Shown piece by piece: positions 46,485-54,010 of a stretch of DNA of 64,000 nucleotides (position 1 is the first letter of the stretch; each line of letters begins with the position of its first letter). This DNA is from Butyrivibrio sp. VCB2006 (GTDB lineage: Bacteria > Bacillota > Clostridia > Lachnospirales > Lachnospiraceae): contig NZ_ATVX01000006.1 in assembly GCF_000420945.1 (NCBI RefSeq), forward strand, positions 186,001-250,000. The letters run 5' to 3'. Below the pieces are notes generated by a model. It ran no database searches, had not been told where the DNA came from, and was given only the letters and a program-made list of their open reading frames with translations. Both the position numbers and the translations under genes were made by a program.

Positions 46485-46520
46485 CTTTAATACTTTAACG
46501 CTTTAAATCGTGTTGGTCAA
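46485..46520 (-). promoter_or_regulatory. Symporter promoter with CTTTA tandem motif, copy 3
   Basis: On the minus strand TTGACC (46515-46520), a 17-nt spacer and TAAAGT (46492-46497) form a moderate promoter for the symporter. CTTTAACGCTTTAAATCG (46493-46510, plus strand) covers its -10 and spacer. A third CTTTAA at 46485-46490 keeps the 8-bp period, giving three tandem units. It could control the symporter and, less directly, the divergent aldolase gene. Confidence 0.55.
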
Positions 46521-46643
46521 TCATATTTTCATATTTATTAGCACTAAATAATAAAAAATAAGCAAAAAAAGATAACAAATACCAAAACATCCGTGTTATT
46601 ATATGTCTGTTGTTTATTACATCTTATAAAAGGAGCAAAGGTT

Positions 46644-47297
46644 ATGAAATTATTTGTTGACACAGCCAATATTGAAGAAATTAGAAAAGCTAATGACATG
46701 GGGGTTATCTGCGGCGTTACTACTAACCCATCACTTATCGCTAAGGAAGGAAGAGACGTTTACGAAGTAGTTAAAGAGATCGCTTCTATCGTAGATGGTC
46801 CTATCTCAGGTGAGGTTAAGGCTACAACAACTGATGCTGAGGGCATGATCGCTGAGGGACGTGAGATTGCTAAGCTTCACAAGAACATGGTAGTTAAGAT
46901 TCCTATGACTGTAGAAGGTCTTAAGGCTTGTAAGGTTCTTTCAAGCGAAGGTATCAAGGTTAACATGACTCTTATCTTCACAGCTAACCAGGCTCTTCTT
47001 TGTGCTAGAGCAGGTGCTGCTTTCGTTAGCCCATTCCTTGGAAGACTTGATGACATCAGCGTTCGTGGAACAGACCTTATTTCTGAGGTTGCTGAGATCT
47101 TCAACATCCACAACATCGAGACAGAGATCATCGCAGCTTCTATTCGTAATCCTATGCACGTTACAGACTGCGCTCTTGCAGGTGCTGATATCGCAACAGT
47201 TCCTTACAAGGTAATCGAGCAGATGACACATCATCCTCTTACAGATGCTGGTATCGAGAAGTTCCAGAAGGACTACCTTGCAGTATTTGGTGAGTAA
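46644..47297 (+). CDS. Transaldolase-family aldolase (fructose-6-phosphate aldolase/TalC type)
   Basis: Class I aldolase of the short (about 217-residue) transaldolase subfamily, acting in the pentose-phosphate branch or as an F6P aldolase. [34 protein letters not shown] and VVKIPMT (Schiff-base K85), with D6, are the family signatures. Transaldolase and F6P-aldolase activities cannot be separated by eye. The ATG at 46644 follows AGGAG by 8 nt. Codon choice is strongly biased (GCT, GTT, CTT, ATC, AAG), more than in neighbouring genes, which points to high expression. It has its own terminator. Confidence 0.92.
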   Translation: MKLFVDTANIEEIRKANDMGVICGVTTNPSLIAKEGRDVYEVVKEIASIVDGPISGEVKATTTDAEGMIAEGREIAKLHKNMVVKIPMTVEGLKACKVLSSEGIKVNMTLIFTANQALLCARAGAAFVSPFLGRLDDISVRGTDLISEVAEIFNIHNIETEIIAASIRNPMHVTDCALAGADIATVPYKVIEQMTHHPLTDAGIEKFQKDYLAVFGE

Positions 47298-47320
47298 TTG
47301 ATTAACTGATTGAATATAAT

Positions 47321-47361
47321 AAAAGCTTAGAAAAATCAAATCGATTTTTCTAAGCTTTTTT
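47321..47361 (+). terminator. Terminator of the aldolase gene
   Basis: A 17-bp perfect stem (AAAAGCTTAGAAAAATC and its complement) with a 5-nt loop, ending in a T-run. The A-run before it would also allow termination of leftward transcripts. Confidence 0.9.
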
Positions 47362-47414
47362 ATTACGGTCTTCTTGAATACACTCATCAATGGATTGCAT
47401 TTTTAACTTGAGAA

Positions 47415-49349
47415 TCATCTATGCGTCAATGTATCCGTACCAAATATCTCCTCATACGGAATCTCTACTTCAATAAATCCAGAAGAATATGGTCCAATTT
47501 CATATGGGGCAAATGAGTAAACTAAAGATTTCTCCCTAAAGAAAACAGTCGCATCCTCTATTGATACGCTCTCGTAGGCTGCACTATAGGCACTATCAGC
47601 ATCACTAGCAAAATATTTATCCGAATCATCGCAGTTTTCGAAATCTTCTTTTATCTTTTCAGCTACAATTCTCTTAAAATCTTCATCTGTTCCGGAATAG
47701 AAATCCTTGAAATGTAATTCCTCTCCAGTGGTAAGGTCATAAACAAGCTGCTCTTTCCACGGCAAGCCATGCGCACCACCACCATACCAAACGCCACTGC
47801 AATCAATAGCAAGGTAATCTCCTATAACATCTGCTTTCTTAACATAGTAATCCTGAGTTTCCTGCCATGAACTTGGATATTCTTTGTGAGTTGCACAGTC
47901 CTCATAATCGCTCTCATGAAGTTCCATGCTTATTTCACTCAGGTGGGTCTTGTGTTTCTCTTTTAAATCTGTACTTATCACATTCGCATATTCAGACCAT
48001 TCATCGGAAAGCTGGAAATACTCGTCATAATTATATCTAAGCAGAGTATCGCACCTAGGGCATCTGGCAGAAAGATAGTCGCTCAGAACCGTGCCGTATT
48101 TTATGGTACTAAGCTCTATGCCCGTTTCATCAAGCGCCACGGCGCCGCCTTCATCAAGTCTGTACCACTTGCGAACGTACCCATCCACATCTTCAATGAA
48201 CATATTGTCGCCCACAAGTCCGTATTCCCTTGACAGATATTCGCCTGCCCCTGGGATATTATCCCTTGTAAAAAGAGCTTTCTCTTCTCCAGTTACACAG
48301 TCGTACTCGTAAAGAGTAAACTCGTTGCTGCCAGGCATTTCGTCATAATCACGATAGTAAATCTTGCCATCTTTGTAATTAACTATGGAAATGTAATCTT
48401 CTGAAACCACCTTAATCTCGCCTGTTTCAAGATCTATACATTTATAGTATTGATCCAAGATTGTTGGGTATTCATGGAATAACGCATACTTACCGTCAAA
48501 GCCAGCAAACATCAACTGTGGCTCATTAACATCAGCCAGAACCTGAGTCGTTCCATCGCCTTTTATCTTCAAAATCTGGCTATTCCAGTCATCAACCGCC
48601 TTAGCAGCTACTACAAATCCATACTCATCTATCGCTCTTGAAATGCTATACGTACCATTTTCACCATATATCCAACCTCTATTTGCTATAAGCCGGCAGT
48701 TTTCTAAGGCTTTCAGTACATTTTCAATAGAAGTTTCGCTTTTGATAAAAGAAAAAGCGTCAGCTCGTAGTGAAAAGATATCCTCAACATAATGGTATTC
48801 ATCCAAACTTCCCTGATAAGAGGTAACATAGATATTTCCATCGTAAATTTCAAAGTTCCTTAAATCATACCCGCGCTCAAGTGATGTGACCTCAGCAAAA
48901 TCCCGAGAATTCATATCAATCGCCCAGATATGCGTTATACTATCACCATGATCATCTGGATCAAGATACTCAATGTAATAATAGAAAAAGATGCTTGCTG
49001 ATTCCGCCAAAATATTACTCTCACTAAATGTAGGGTGGCCATTTTCTTCAGCAATATCACTTATTTCCTGATAATTGTACTTTCCAGCATAGTCCCCTTT
49101 TTCGTCGACAACATAGAGATACTCTTCGCTATCCTCGTGAGGCAAAAGATATTCACTAACTAAAGAAGTAACTTCTATCTCCCCCTGAATGTCTTCATCG
49201 TTGCTATTATCGTTCTTCGCATCTAATGCGCTACTATTACTACTGGATTCTACAGACAATTCCGGCTCAGTTCCCTTATCACTACTGCATCCTATCAGCT
49301 GCAAAGACAATGCCGCAATAAGAACTATCTCGAGCAATTTATTTTTCAT
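47415..49349 (-). CDS. Lipoprotein with propeller-like N-terminal part and RsiV-like DUF3298 C-terminal domain
   Basis: A 644-residue surface lipoprotein of unknown role. The signal peptide ends in the lipobox LIGC (C21), then a Ser/Asn/Asp-rich spacer. The middle (about 75-430) has repeated beta-strand units of the YDGNIYV / DGKIYYRDY type, like a DUF5050-style propeller. The C-terminal part (about 455-640) matches the DUF4163/DUF3298 pattern: DCSGVWYGGGAHGLPWKEQLVYDLTTGEE-type core and FAPYEIGPYSSGFIEVEIPYEEI. That domain is the lysozyme-binding part of the anti-sigma factor RsiV, but no sigma gene and no cytoplasmic anti-sigma segment are here. It is a single-gene unit. Confidence 0.8.
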   Translation of the reverse strand: MKNKLLEIVLIAALSLQLIGCSSDKGTEPELSVESSSNSSALDAKNDNSNDEDIQGEIEVTSLVSEYLLPHEDSEEYLYVVDEKGDYAGKYNYQEISDIAEENGHPTFSESNILAESASIFFYYYIEYLDPDDHGDSITHIWAIDMNSRDFAEVTSLERGYDLRNFEIYDGNIYVTSYQGSLDEYHYVEDIFSLRADAFSFIKSETSIENVLKALENCRLIANRGWIYGENGTYSISRAIDEYGFVVAAKAVDDWNSQILKIKGDGTTQVLADVNEPQLMFAGFDGKYALFHEYPTILDQYYKCIDLETGEIKVVSEDYISIVNYKDGKIYYRDYDEMPGSNEFTLYEYDCVTGEEKALFTRDNIPGAGEYLSREYGLVGDNMFIEDVDGYVRKWYRLDEGGAVALDETGIELSTIKYGTVLSDYLSARCPRCDTLLRYNYDEYFQLSDEWSEYANVISTDLKEKHKTHLSEISMELHESDYEDCATHKEYPSSWQETQDYYVKKADVIGDYLAIDCSGVWYGGGAHGLPWKEQLVYDLTTGEELHFKDFYSGTDEDFKRIVAEKIKEDFENCDDSDKYFASDADSAYSAAYESVSIEDATVFFREKSLVYSFAPYEIGPYSSGFIEVEIPYEEIFGTDTLTHR

Positions 49350-49408
49350 CTGCTTAAACTCCTCAATAACTTATCGTAATTATCACATATGATTATAGTA
49401 AACAACAA

Positions 49409-49463
49409 AGCGGCTTACAATCATTTGATTGATTGTAAACCGCCATGGATACGGGATTTTCAT
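49409..49463 (-). repeat. 55-bp terminator-like repeat, copy A
   Basis: AGCGGCTTACAATCATTT begins a hairpin with a 14-bp stem and one mismatch (49410-49423 with 49430-49443), followed on the minus strand by TTTGTTG. The flank (ATGGATACGGGATTTT) also resembles copy B at 51963. It lies just past the stop of the gene at 49473-50222, so it probably ends that transcript. Confidence 0.7.
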
Positions 49464-49472
49464 TTTCAATTC

Positions 49473-50222
49473 TTATACAAGTTCTTTTCTCTCTTCGAAG
49501 AGAGCCCTGATCTTTTCTTCGTAATCTTCCTCGGATTGCTTCTCCTCTTTTTCTTTCAGCGCTTCCTGTACTCTCTCCAGCTCTTTATCTACTCTTTCCA
49601 TAAGTTTATCCCAGTCTTTTTCACTAAATTCCTGGCTTCCTAGCTGGATCTTGATCTCAGTCTCGTTGTTTATCAGCTTGTAATATAGTTCTGAACGGAA
49701 TTCCTTTATCTGCTCGGCAAAAGAACTTTCTTTTACCTCTTGTTCATTCTCTGCATCTGGAGTTTCATTTTCATCGGCAACATCATCAATAGGTTTGGAC
49801 TTTTCCTCTTCAATCTCATGACGCTTTCTCGTACAGTGATTGTATTCATGGATTGCTCGCATGATTGCATTAAGGTCCTCAGGTGTAAACATACTAGCAG
49901 CCTTTGATAACTGATCAAAATTGTCTACATTAACATGCAGAGCTCCGCCACTTGGAAGATATATCTTAAGAATCTTGTTCTTCTCATACATATTTCCAAG
50001 GGTTATTGCATTCTGTTTGAAATCACATCCAAAAACAACACCGTTATAATTTATGATGCCATCTTTAGCCAGAAAACTGTATGGGCACTTCTTATCACTA
50101 GCTTCACTCAGATGAGATCCAAAGCTTTTTGAAGATTCTGTAGCGCCTGTAGAATTCTCTTTTCCCATCAACAAAGAGTAATTGTCATTATAATGATCCA
50201 GTTCCAGTACCGCTATTCCCAT
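49473..50222 (-). CDS. Conserved-type hypothetical protein with charged coiled-coil tail
   Basis: Not recognised as a named family. The 249 residues begin with an ordered domain (about 40-130) containing CPYSFLAKDGIINYNGVVFGCDFK, LPSGGALHVNVDN and FTPEDLNAIMRAIHEYNHC, then an acidic linker (about 140-165), then a Lys/Glu-rich helical, probably coiled-coil tail (about 168-249). Three cysteines (in CPYSF, GCDF and NHC) could bind metal or form disulphides. There is no signal peptide or membrane helix. The ATG follows AGGAGG by about 8 nt. Repeat copy A follows it as a likely terminator. Confidence 0.75.
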   Translation of the reverse strand: MGIAVLELDHYNDNYSLLMGKENSTGATESSKSFGSHLSEASDKKCPYSFLAKDGIINYNGVVFGCDFKQNAITLGNMYEKNKILKIYLPSGGALHVNVDNFDQLSKAASMFTPEDLNAIMRAIHEYNHCTRKRHEIEEEKSKPIDDVADENETPDAENEQEVKESSFAEQIKEFRSELYYKLINNETEIKIQLGSQEFSEKDWDKLMERVDKELERVQEALKEKEEKQSEEDYEEKIRALFEERKELV

Positions 50223-50247
50223 GATTCAAAGCCTCCTAAAAAGGAAC

Positions 50248-50292
50248 AAAAAACGTGCCTTTCCCTGGATATCAATCCATTGAAAAGACACG
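50248..50292 (-). terminator. Terminator after the Asp-box protein gene
   Basis: A stem of about 11 bp (CGTGTCTTTTC with GGAAAGGCACG) and a 17-nt loop, then TTTTTTG on the minus strand. It lies about 70 nt past the stop of the gene at 50360-51928. Confidence 0.75.
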
Positions 50293-50359
50293 CATACCTT
50301 TGCTATCTTATTTATCGGCAGAATTCTTAAGAATGTTTATATTAGTAAAAAAATTATTC

Positions 50360-51928
50360 TCATTCCGCTTCTTCTCTTATAAACTCAAACGTCTTTCCAC
50401 CATCAGCAGAAGCATAAATGCCTACTGTTCGTGCACCATCAAGTTCAGCACTATGATGATCACCATCAGGTCCCTGCACCATCTTCACAAATATGGTACC
50501 TGATTCCTCCCAGGCATCTTCAGGCATAACGAAAGGATTATACACCTGTCCTGTTGGAAGTTCTATCTTAGGTGAAGGAAGTGTTATATCCTGATAGCTC
50601 TCGCCACCATCAAAGGTCGCAAAAAGATTTCCCAAGCTTCCACCAGAATATGTTAAAGCAGCAAATCCAGTAATCCCGTCATCTAAAAATGTTATGAATT
50701 TTGCCTCTCCAGTCTGCTGATTGAAAGGATCCGAATTAACAAGTCTGGCACTACCAACATCTCCCTTCTTGTCAAAAGAAAGAAGCACATAGAAGCTACT
50801 TCCCAAGGCACGATCAACTGGAACAAGTGCATATTCACTACCATCAGGAAAATCATAAAATACTTCGTAATCGTATGATGCCCATTGCCTTATCACATCA
50901 TCACCAATCTCTTCTGTTGAAACCTCTGGATCAATGGAAAAAGATTCTTCGGCTGCATCCTCTGATTCATCGGAAACTATAGGTCCTCCGAAGGCATAAT
51001 ACTCATGATTTAAGTATCTTTCTACGCATGTATATAAATTGTTGTAAAATCCGACCTTATCATCAGTATAACTATCAATACTAAGTGTGCTGGCAAAGCT
51101 CATTTCCACCTTTTCACAGCCATATGCTGTTACTATGATGCCTGCTTTGTCATACATTTCCTTGGCTTCATCATACGGAAGGCGTTCAAAACACTTATCG
51201 AGCCACTCGCAAATGTTATCGCAAAAAGGATTTAGATCCTGATTACCATATCCATTAATCGAAATAATCGGTGTATAAACGAGATCCGACAGATTATCTC
51301 CTTCTTTAACATCCCATTCCAAACTTCTATTGAATCTTTCTGGAAAAAGATCATCCGTCACAGCCTTAAATACTTCCTGCCTATAACTGTCATGAAAAGC
51401 CAAGCTGGCATCAGCGCTAAACACAATCCCATCCGCTTTTACTACATACCCAGTTTCATCTTTTATAATCAGGTCTACCTTTTCTATGTTGTATCTTTCC
51501 TTGAGTATCGCTCCGATCTCTTCGTCGGTATAACCCATAAAGGAAGCTCGACCATCGTAAAAGACTTCTACTTCTTGGTCTGATTGTTCGCAGCCCTTCA
51601 AGGTTATGACGACACCATACTTCATCCATTCAACAGAGTAATTGCCCGTTTGGAACTGTCCGCCGTCGTCATATATATCCTCACGAAATGTTTCCACTGT
51701 CCTATCGCCATTCTTCAAAGTTACTTTGCAGTGACATGGTCCGAATGGCCAATCAGCCTCACCTACAGCCTGAAAGATAACACTGTATTGGTTATCTGGT
51801 GATTGTTCCACCCCAACAGTCGTAGTTTTCCAGGATGTTTTGTATTTCCATGCAAGAAACAGAGCAAGTAATACTGCAAGCAACGATAACACGACGCATA
51901 TACTTATATTAATTATCTTTTTTATCAT
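50360..51928 (-). CDS. Membrane-anchored exported protein with Asp-box repeats
   Basis: Function unknown. The 522 residues have one N-terminal membrane helix (about 3-27) and no cleavage lipobox, then a long extracytoplasmic part. Residues about 40-125 (SPDNQYSVIFQAVGEADW, then VTLKNGD) look like a small beta domain similar in style to DUF5412. The C-terminal third contains two Asp-box (BNR) turns, TFDGGESYQDI and SADGGKTFEFI, typical of propeller proteins including sialidases, but no catalytic sialidase set is visible. I use the ATG at 51926-51928 with GGGGA upstream; one 12 nt earlier is possible. Copy B of the repeat lies just upstream. Confidence 0.75.
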   Translation of the reverse strand: MIKKIINISICVVLSLLAVLLALFLAWKYKTSWKTTTVGVEQSPDNQYSVIFQAVGEADWPFGPCHCKVTLKNGDRTVETFREDIYDDGGQFQTGNYSVEWMKYGVVITLKGCEQSDQEVEVFYDGRASFMGYTDEEIGAILKERYNIEKVDLIIKDETGYVVKADGIVFSADASLAFHDSYRQEVFKAVTDDLFPERFNRSLEWDVKEGDNLSDLVYTPIISINGYGNQDLNPFCDNICEWLDKCFERLPYDEAKEMYDKAGIIVTAYGCEKVEMSFASTLSIDSYTDDKVGFYNNLYTCVERYLNHEYYAFGGPIVSDESEDAAEESFSIDPEVSTEEIGDDVIRQWASYDYEVFYDFPDGSEYALVPVDRALGSSFYVLLSFDKKGDVGSARLVNSDPFNQQTGEAKFITFLDDGITGFAALTYSGGSLGNLFATFDGGESYQDITLPSPKIELPTGQVYNPFVMPEDAWEESGTIFVKMVQGPDGDHHSAELDGARTVGIYASADGGKTFEFIREEAE

Positions 51929-51940
51929 ATTTTTCCCCAT

Positions 51941-52204
51941 ATCTTCTAATTATACTCAATAAAAAGCGGCTTACAATCATTTTTATGACCGCAAACCGCG
52001 ATGATACTGGCTTTTACCACTTTTTCTTCTCTGAAAATCCCATCTTCAGTTTAAAATGCATCAAGAAACTACGTTCGAATTAAAACTTAAACCAAGAATT
52101 CTCTTAAATAAAAACATAATCTTTGAAAACAATAGTTTTTGTTAACTGACCTTGATATGCCTAGCTACGCGGATGGCTCGTAAATCTGCTTCTAGCCATT
52201 GTAA
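51941..52204. other. Gene-poor stretch containing repeat copy B
   Basis: No credible gene. The first part holds the second copy of the terminator-like repeat (51963-52017). The remainder (about 52018-52204) is AT-rich, with only very short ORFs, and could be the remnant of a deleted gene, since a terminator-like repeat here has no intact gene ending next to it. Confidence 0.45.
51963..52017 (-). repeat. 55-bp terminator-like repeat, copy B
   Basis: It shares AGCGGCTTACAATCATTT exactly with copy A at 49409. The other arm has diverged (ATGACCGCAAACCGC), with a following GATGATACTGGCTTTT like the copy A flank. On the minus strand a stem with mismatches is followed by TTTTTATT, so it can still act as a terminator. 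Confidence 0.7.
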
Positions 52205-52254
52205 TAACAAAAAGTACCTGTCAATGTAAAATTTTCTTCACATTGACAGGTACT
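52205..52254 (-). terminator. Terminator after the 87-residue hypothetical gene
   Basis: A perfect 15-bp stem (AGTACCTGTCAATGT / ACATTGACAGGTACT) with a 12-nt loop, then TTTTTG on the minus strand, about 20 nt past the stop of the gene at 52277-52537. Confidence 0.88.
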
Positions 52255-52276
52255 AATTTGGTCTTGATTTTGCAAG

Positions 52277-52537
52277 TTACTGCACTACAGGGGGATTTAC
52301 ATCATACCCCCACGATTTGAGTATATCTTCAGCTTCTTCATCGGATATCGTCTCAAGATTTTCCCAACAGCCCTGGCCTAGATAGACAGCCCTTGCATAT
52401 GATTCATCCTTATAATCTGGTCTTGGGATAAGCTCGCTCCATTTAGTATCGCCTTTATGCAATATCTCTGGCGTTAACCCATTCCCTCTTTTTCTTATAA
52501 GAACATCTTTATACCTAAAATCATATTCGTATCTCAT
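52277..52537 (-). CDS. Small hypothetical protein
   Basis: An 86-residue soluble, mildly acidic protein, not recognised. It begins MRYEYDFRYKDVLIRKRG and contains SELIPRPDYKDESYARAVYLGQGCWENLETISDEEAEDIL. It has a single cysteine and no membrane segment. The ATG at 52535-52537 is 6 nt past GGGG; another in-frame ATG lies 12 nt upstream, before that site. The gene has a very strong private terminator, which supports it being real. No neighbour suggests a role. Confidence 0.7.
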   Translation of the reverse strand: MRYEYDFRYKDVLIRKRGNGLTPEILHKGDTKWSELIPRPDYKDESYARAVYLGQGCWENLETISDEEAEDILKSWGYDVNPPVVQ

Positions 52538-52754
52538 AATATACCCCATCTTTTATCAATAAATCTTCAACCCATAACTAGTATACCATGTATACATAAT
52601 AGCTTATCAAAGTATAATCATTAGTCACTGTAAACTCATTTTCATATCTGTAAACTTTGTAAATTCCGCAATTATTGACATACTCATAGAAAGAATTGCG
52701 TAGCAAAAATTAGTCCAAAATACTATATTTTATGTGGGGTTATGCGTGCATTTG

Positions 52755-52766
52755 TTTGCATGCAAA
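52755..52766. promoter_or_regulatory. 12-bp perfect palindrome upstream of the acyltransferase
   Basis: TTTGCATGCAAA, 34 nt before the acyltransferase ATG. It may be an operator; no partner copy was found nearby. The rest of the 260-nt gap (52538-52799) is AT-rich and holds a lone TTGACA at 52675-52680 without a matching -10. Confidence 0.3.
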
Positions 52767-52799
52767 AATAGACAAAAAAATGTATTTTGGAGGTATGGT

Positions 52800-53987
52800 A
52801 TGAAACAACTAATTTATTCAGTCTATGTAATTCTACCGATTATTTTGTTATGGGGAGCGAAGTTTTCTGGGTTCAAGAATTTCAACGAAGAATTCTTATC
52901 ACTTAAGCAGACTAAGGCAGTTCAGGGATTCCTTGCTATCTGTATCATGCTCCACCACATCGCACAAAAAACCTGCGCATCATGGATTCAGCCACAGAGC
53001 AGAATTGTTCATGGTCTCGATATCTTTGTAAATGCAGGATTCCTTCTCGTTTCTGTTTTCCTTTTCTTCAATGGTTATGGTGTATACAAGAGCTTCCATT
53101 CCAAGGAGAACTACTTAAATGGCTTCATCAAGAAGCGTATCTTACCTGTTGTTCTTGCTCTTTACACAACTACACTTATCTTCTTTGTAGCAAGACTTCT
53201 TGTTGGTGAGAAGATGGATGGCAAGCAGATTGCTCTTTATCTTACAAGTATTGATCTCTGCAATCCTAATACCTGGTATGTTATCGTTCTTCCATTCTTC
53301 TATCTGGCATTCTATCTGTCATTCAAGTTCATCAAGAAAGATGGCCTTGCAGTATTTGCTACAACAGCATTTGTTATTGCCTATATCGTTCTTGGCGCTA
53401 ACATCAATCACAACGACTACTGGCTTAGAGGCGAATGGTGGTACAACTGTGTAATTCTTTTCCCTGTTGGCATCATCTTTGCCAAGTTTGAAAATAAGAT
53501 CGTTCCTCATCTTCAGAAGTTCTACTGGATATACTTCGTTGTTGCTTTCGCAGCTTACTACCCTGTTTACGTTTGGTCACAGGGCGTATGCGGCAGATTC
53601 GGCTACTACGGAGAAGGATGGCTTCCTCAGAACATAATTGTTATGAACAGACTTATCAGCGTTTCATCACAGGCTGTTGTAACAACTCTTTTCGTATTCT
53701 GTGTTCTCCTTCTTAGCATGAAGCTCAAGGTTGGCAACAAGTTCATCAACTTCATGGGAACAATCACACTTGAGTTCTACCTCATCCACGGCTTATTCGT
53801 TGAGCTCTTTGGATGGCAGTTTGACGGTGGTGTTCGTTCACCTCACCACATCAAGTATGTAATCGTATATGTTCTTGTTGTATTTGCTCTTGGTGTTCCA
53901 TCTGCAATTGTACTCAAGCATATCCACGAGATCATTCTTGGAAAAAGAAAAGTTTCAGCAAAAGCATCACTTAAAATTTCAGCATAA
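52800..53987 (+). CDS. Membrane acyltransferase (acyltransferase 3 family)
   Basis: Integral membrane O-acyltransferase related to OafA/YrhL and Fringe-type exopolysaccharide acetylases. The 395 residues have about ten helices. FLAICIMLHHIAQKTCAS (about 40-57) carries the family histidine pair, and the LYLTSIDLCNPNTWYVIVLPFFYLAFYLS region fits the usual loop before a helix. The last helix ends in a basic tail. The ATG at 52800 is preceded by GGAGG by 6 nt. The GH8 gene follows after 23 nt, so they are probably co-transcribed. Acetylation of cell-surface or intracellular oligosaccharides is possible; the substrate is unknown. Confidence 0.88.
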   Translation: MKQLIYSVYVILPIILLWGAKFSGFKNFNEEFLSLKQTKAVQGFLAICIMLHHIAQKTCASWIQPQSRIVHGLDIFVNAGFLLVSVFLFFNGYGVYKSFHSKENYLNGFIKKRILPVVLALYTTTLIFFVARLLVGEKMDGKQIALYLTSIDLCNPNTWYVIVLPFFYLAFYLSFKFIKKDGLAVFATTAFVIAYIVLGANINHNDYWLRGEWWYNCVILFPVGIIFAKFENKIVPHLQKFYWIYFVVAFAAYYPVYVWSQGVCGRFGYYGEGWLPQNIIVMNRLISVSSQAVVTTLFVFCVLLLSMKLKVGNKFINFMGTITLEFYLIHGLFVELFGWQFDGGVRSPHHIKYVIVYVLVVFALGVPSAIVLKHIHEIILGKRKVSAKASLKISA

Positions 53988-54010
53988 ATAAAGACAATAA
54001 AGGAAATACT

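Noticed and set aside
52060..52200. Possible tRNA (GTTCGAATT stretch near 52072)
   Set aside because: A T-loop-like sequence is present but no matching acceptor, D or anticodon stems can be folded around it.
52675..52680. TTGACA upstream of the acyltransferase gene as a promoter
   Set aside because: No -10-like hexamer lies 16-18 nt downstream; the match is probably chance in AT-rich DNA.
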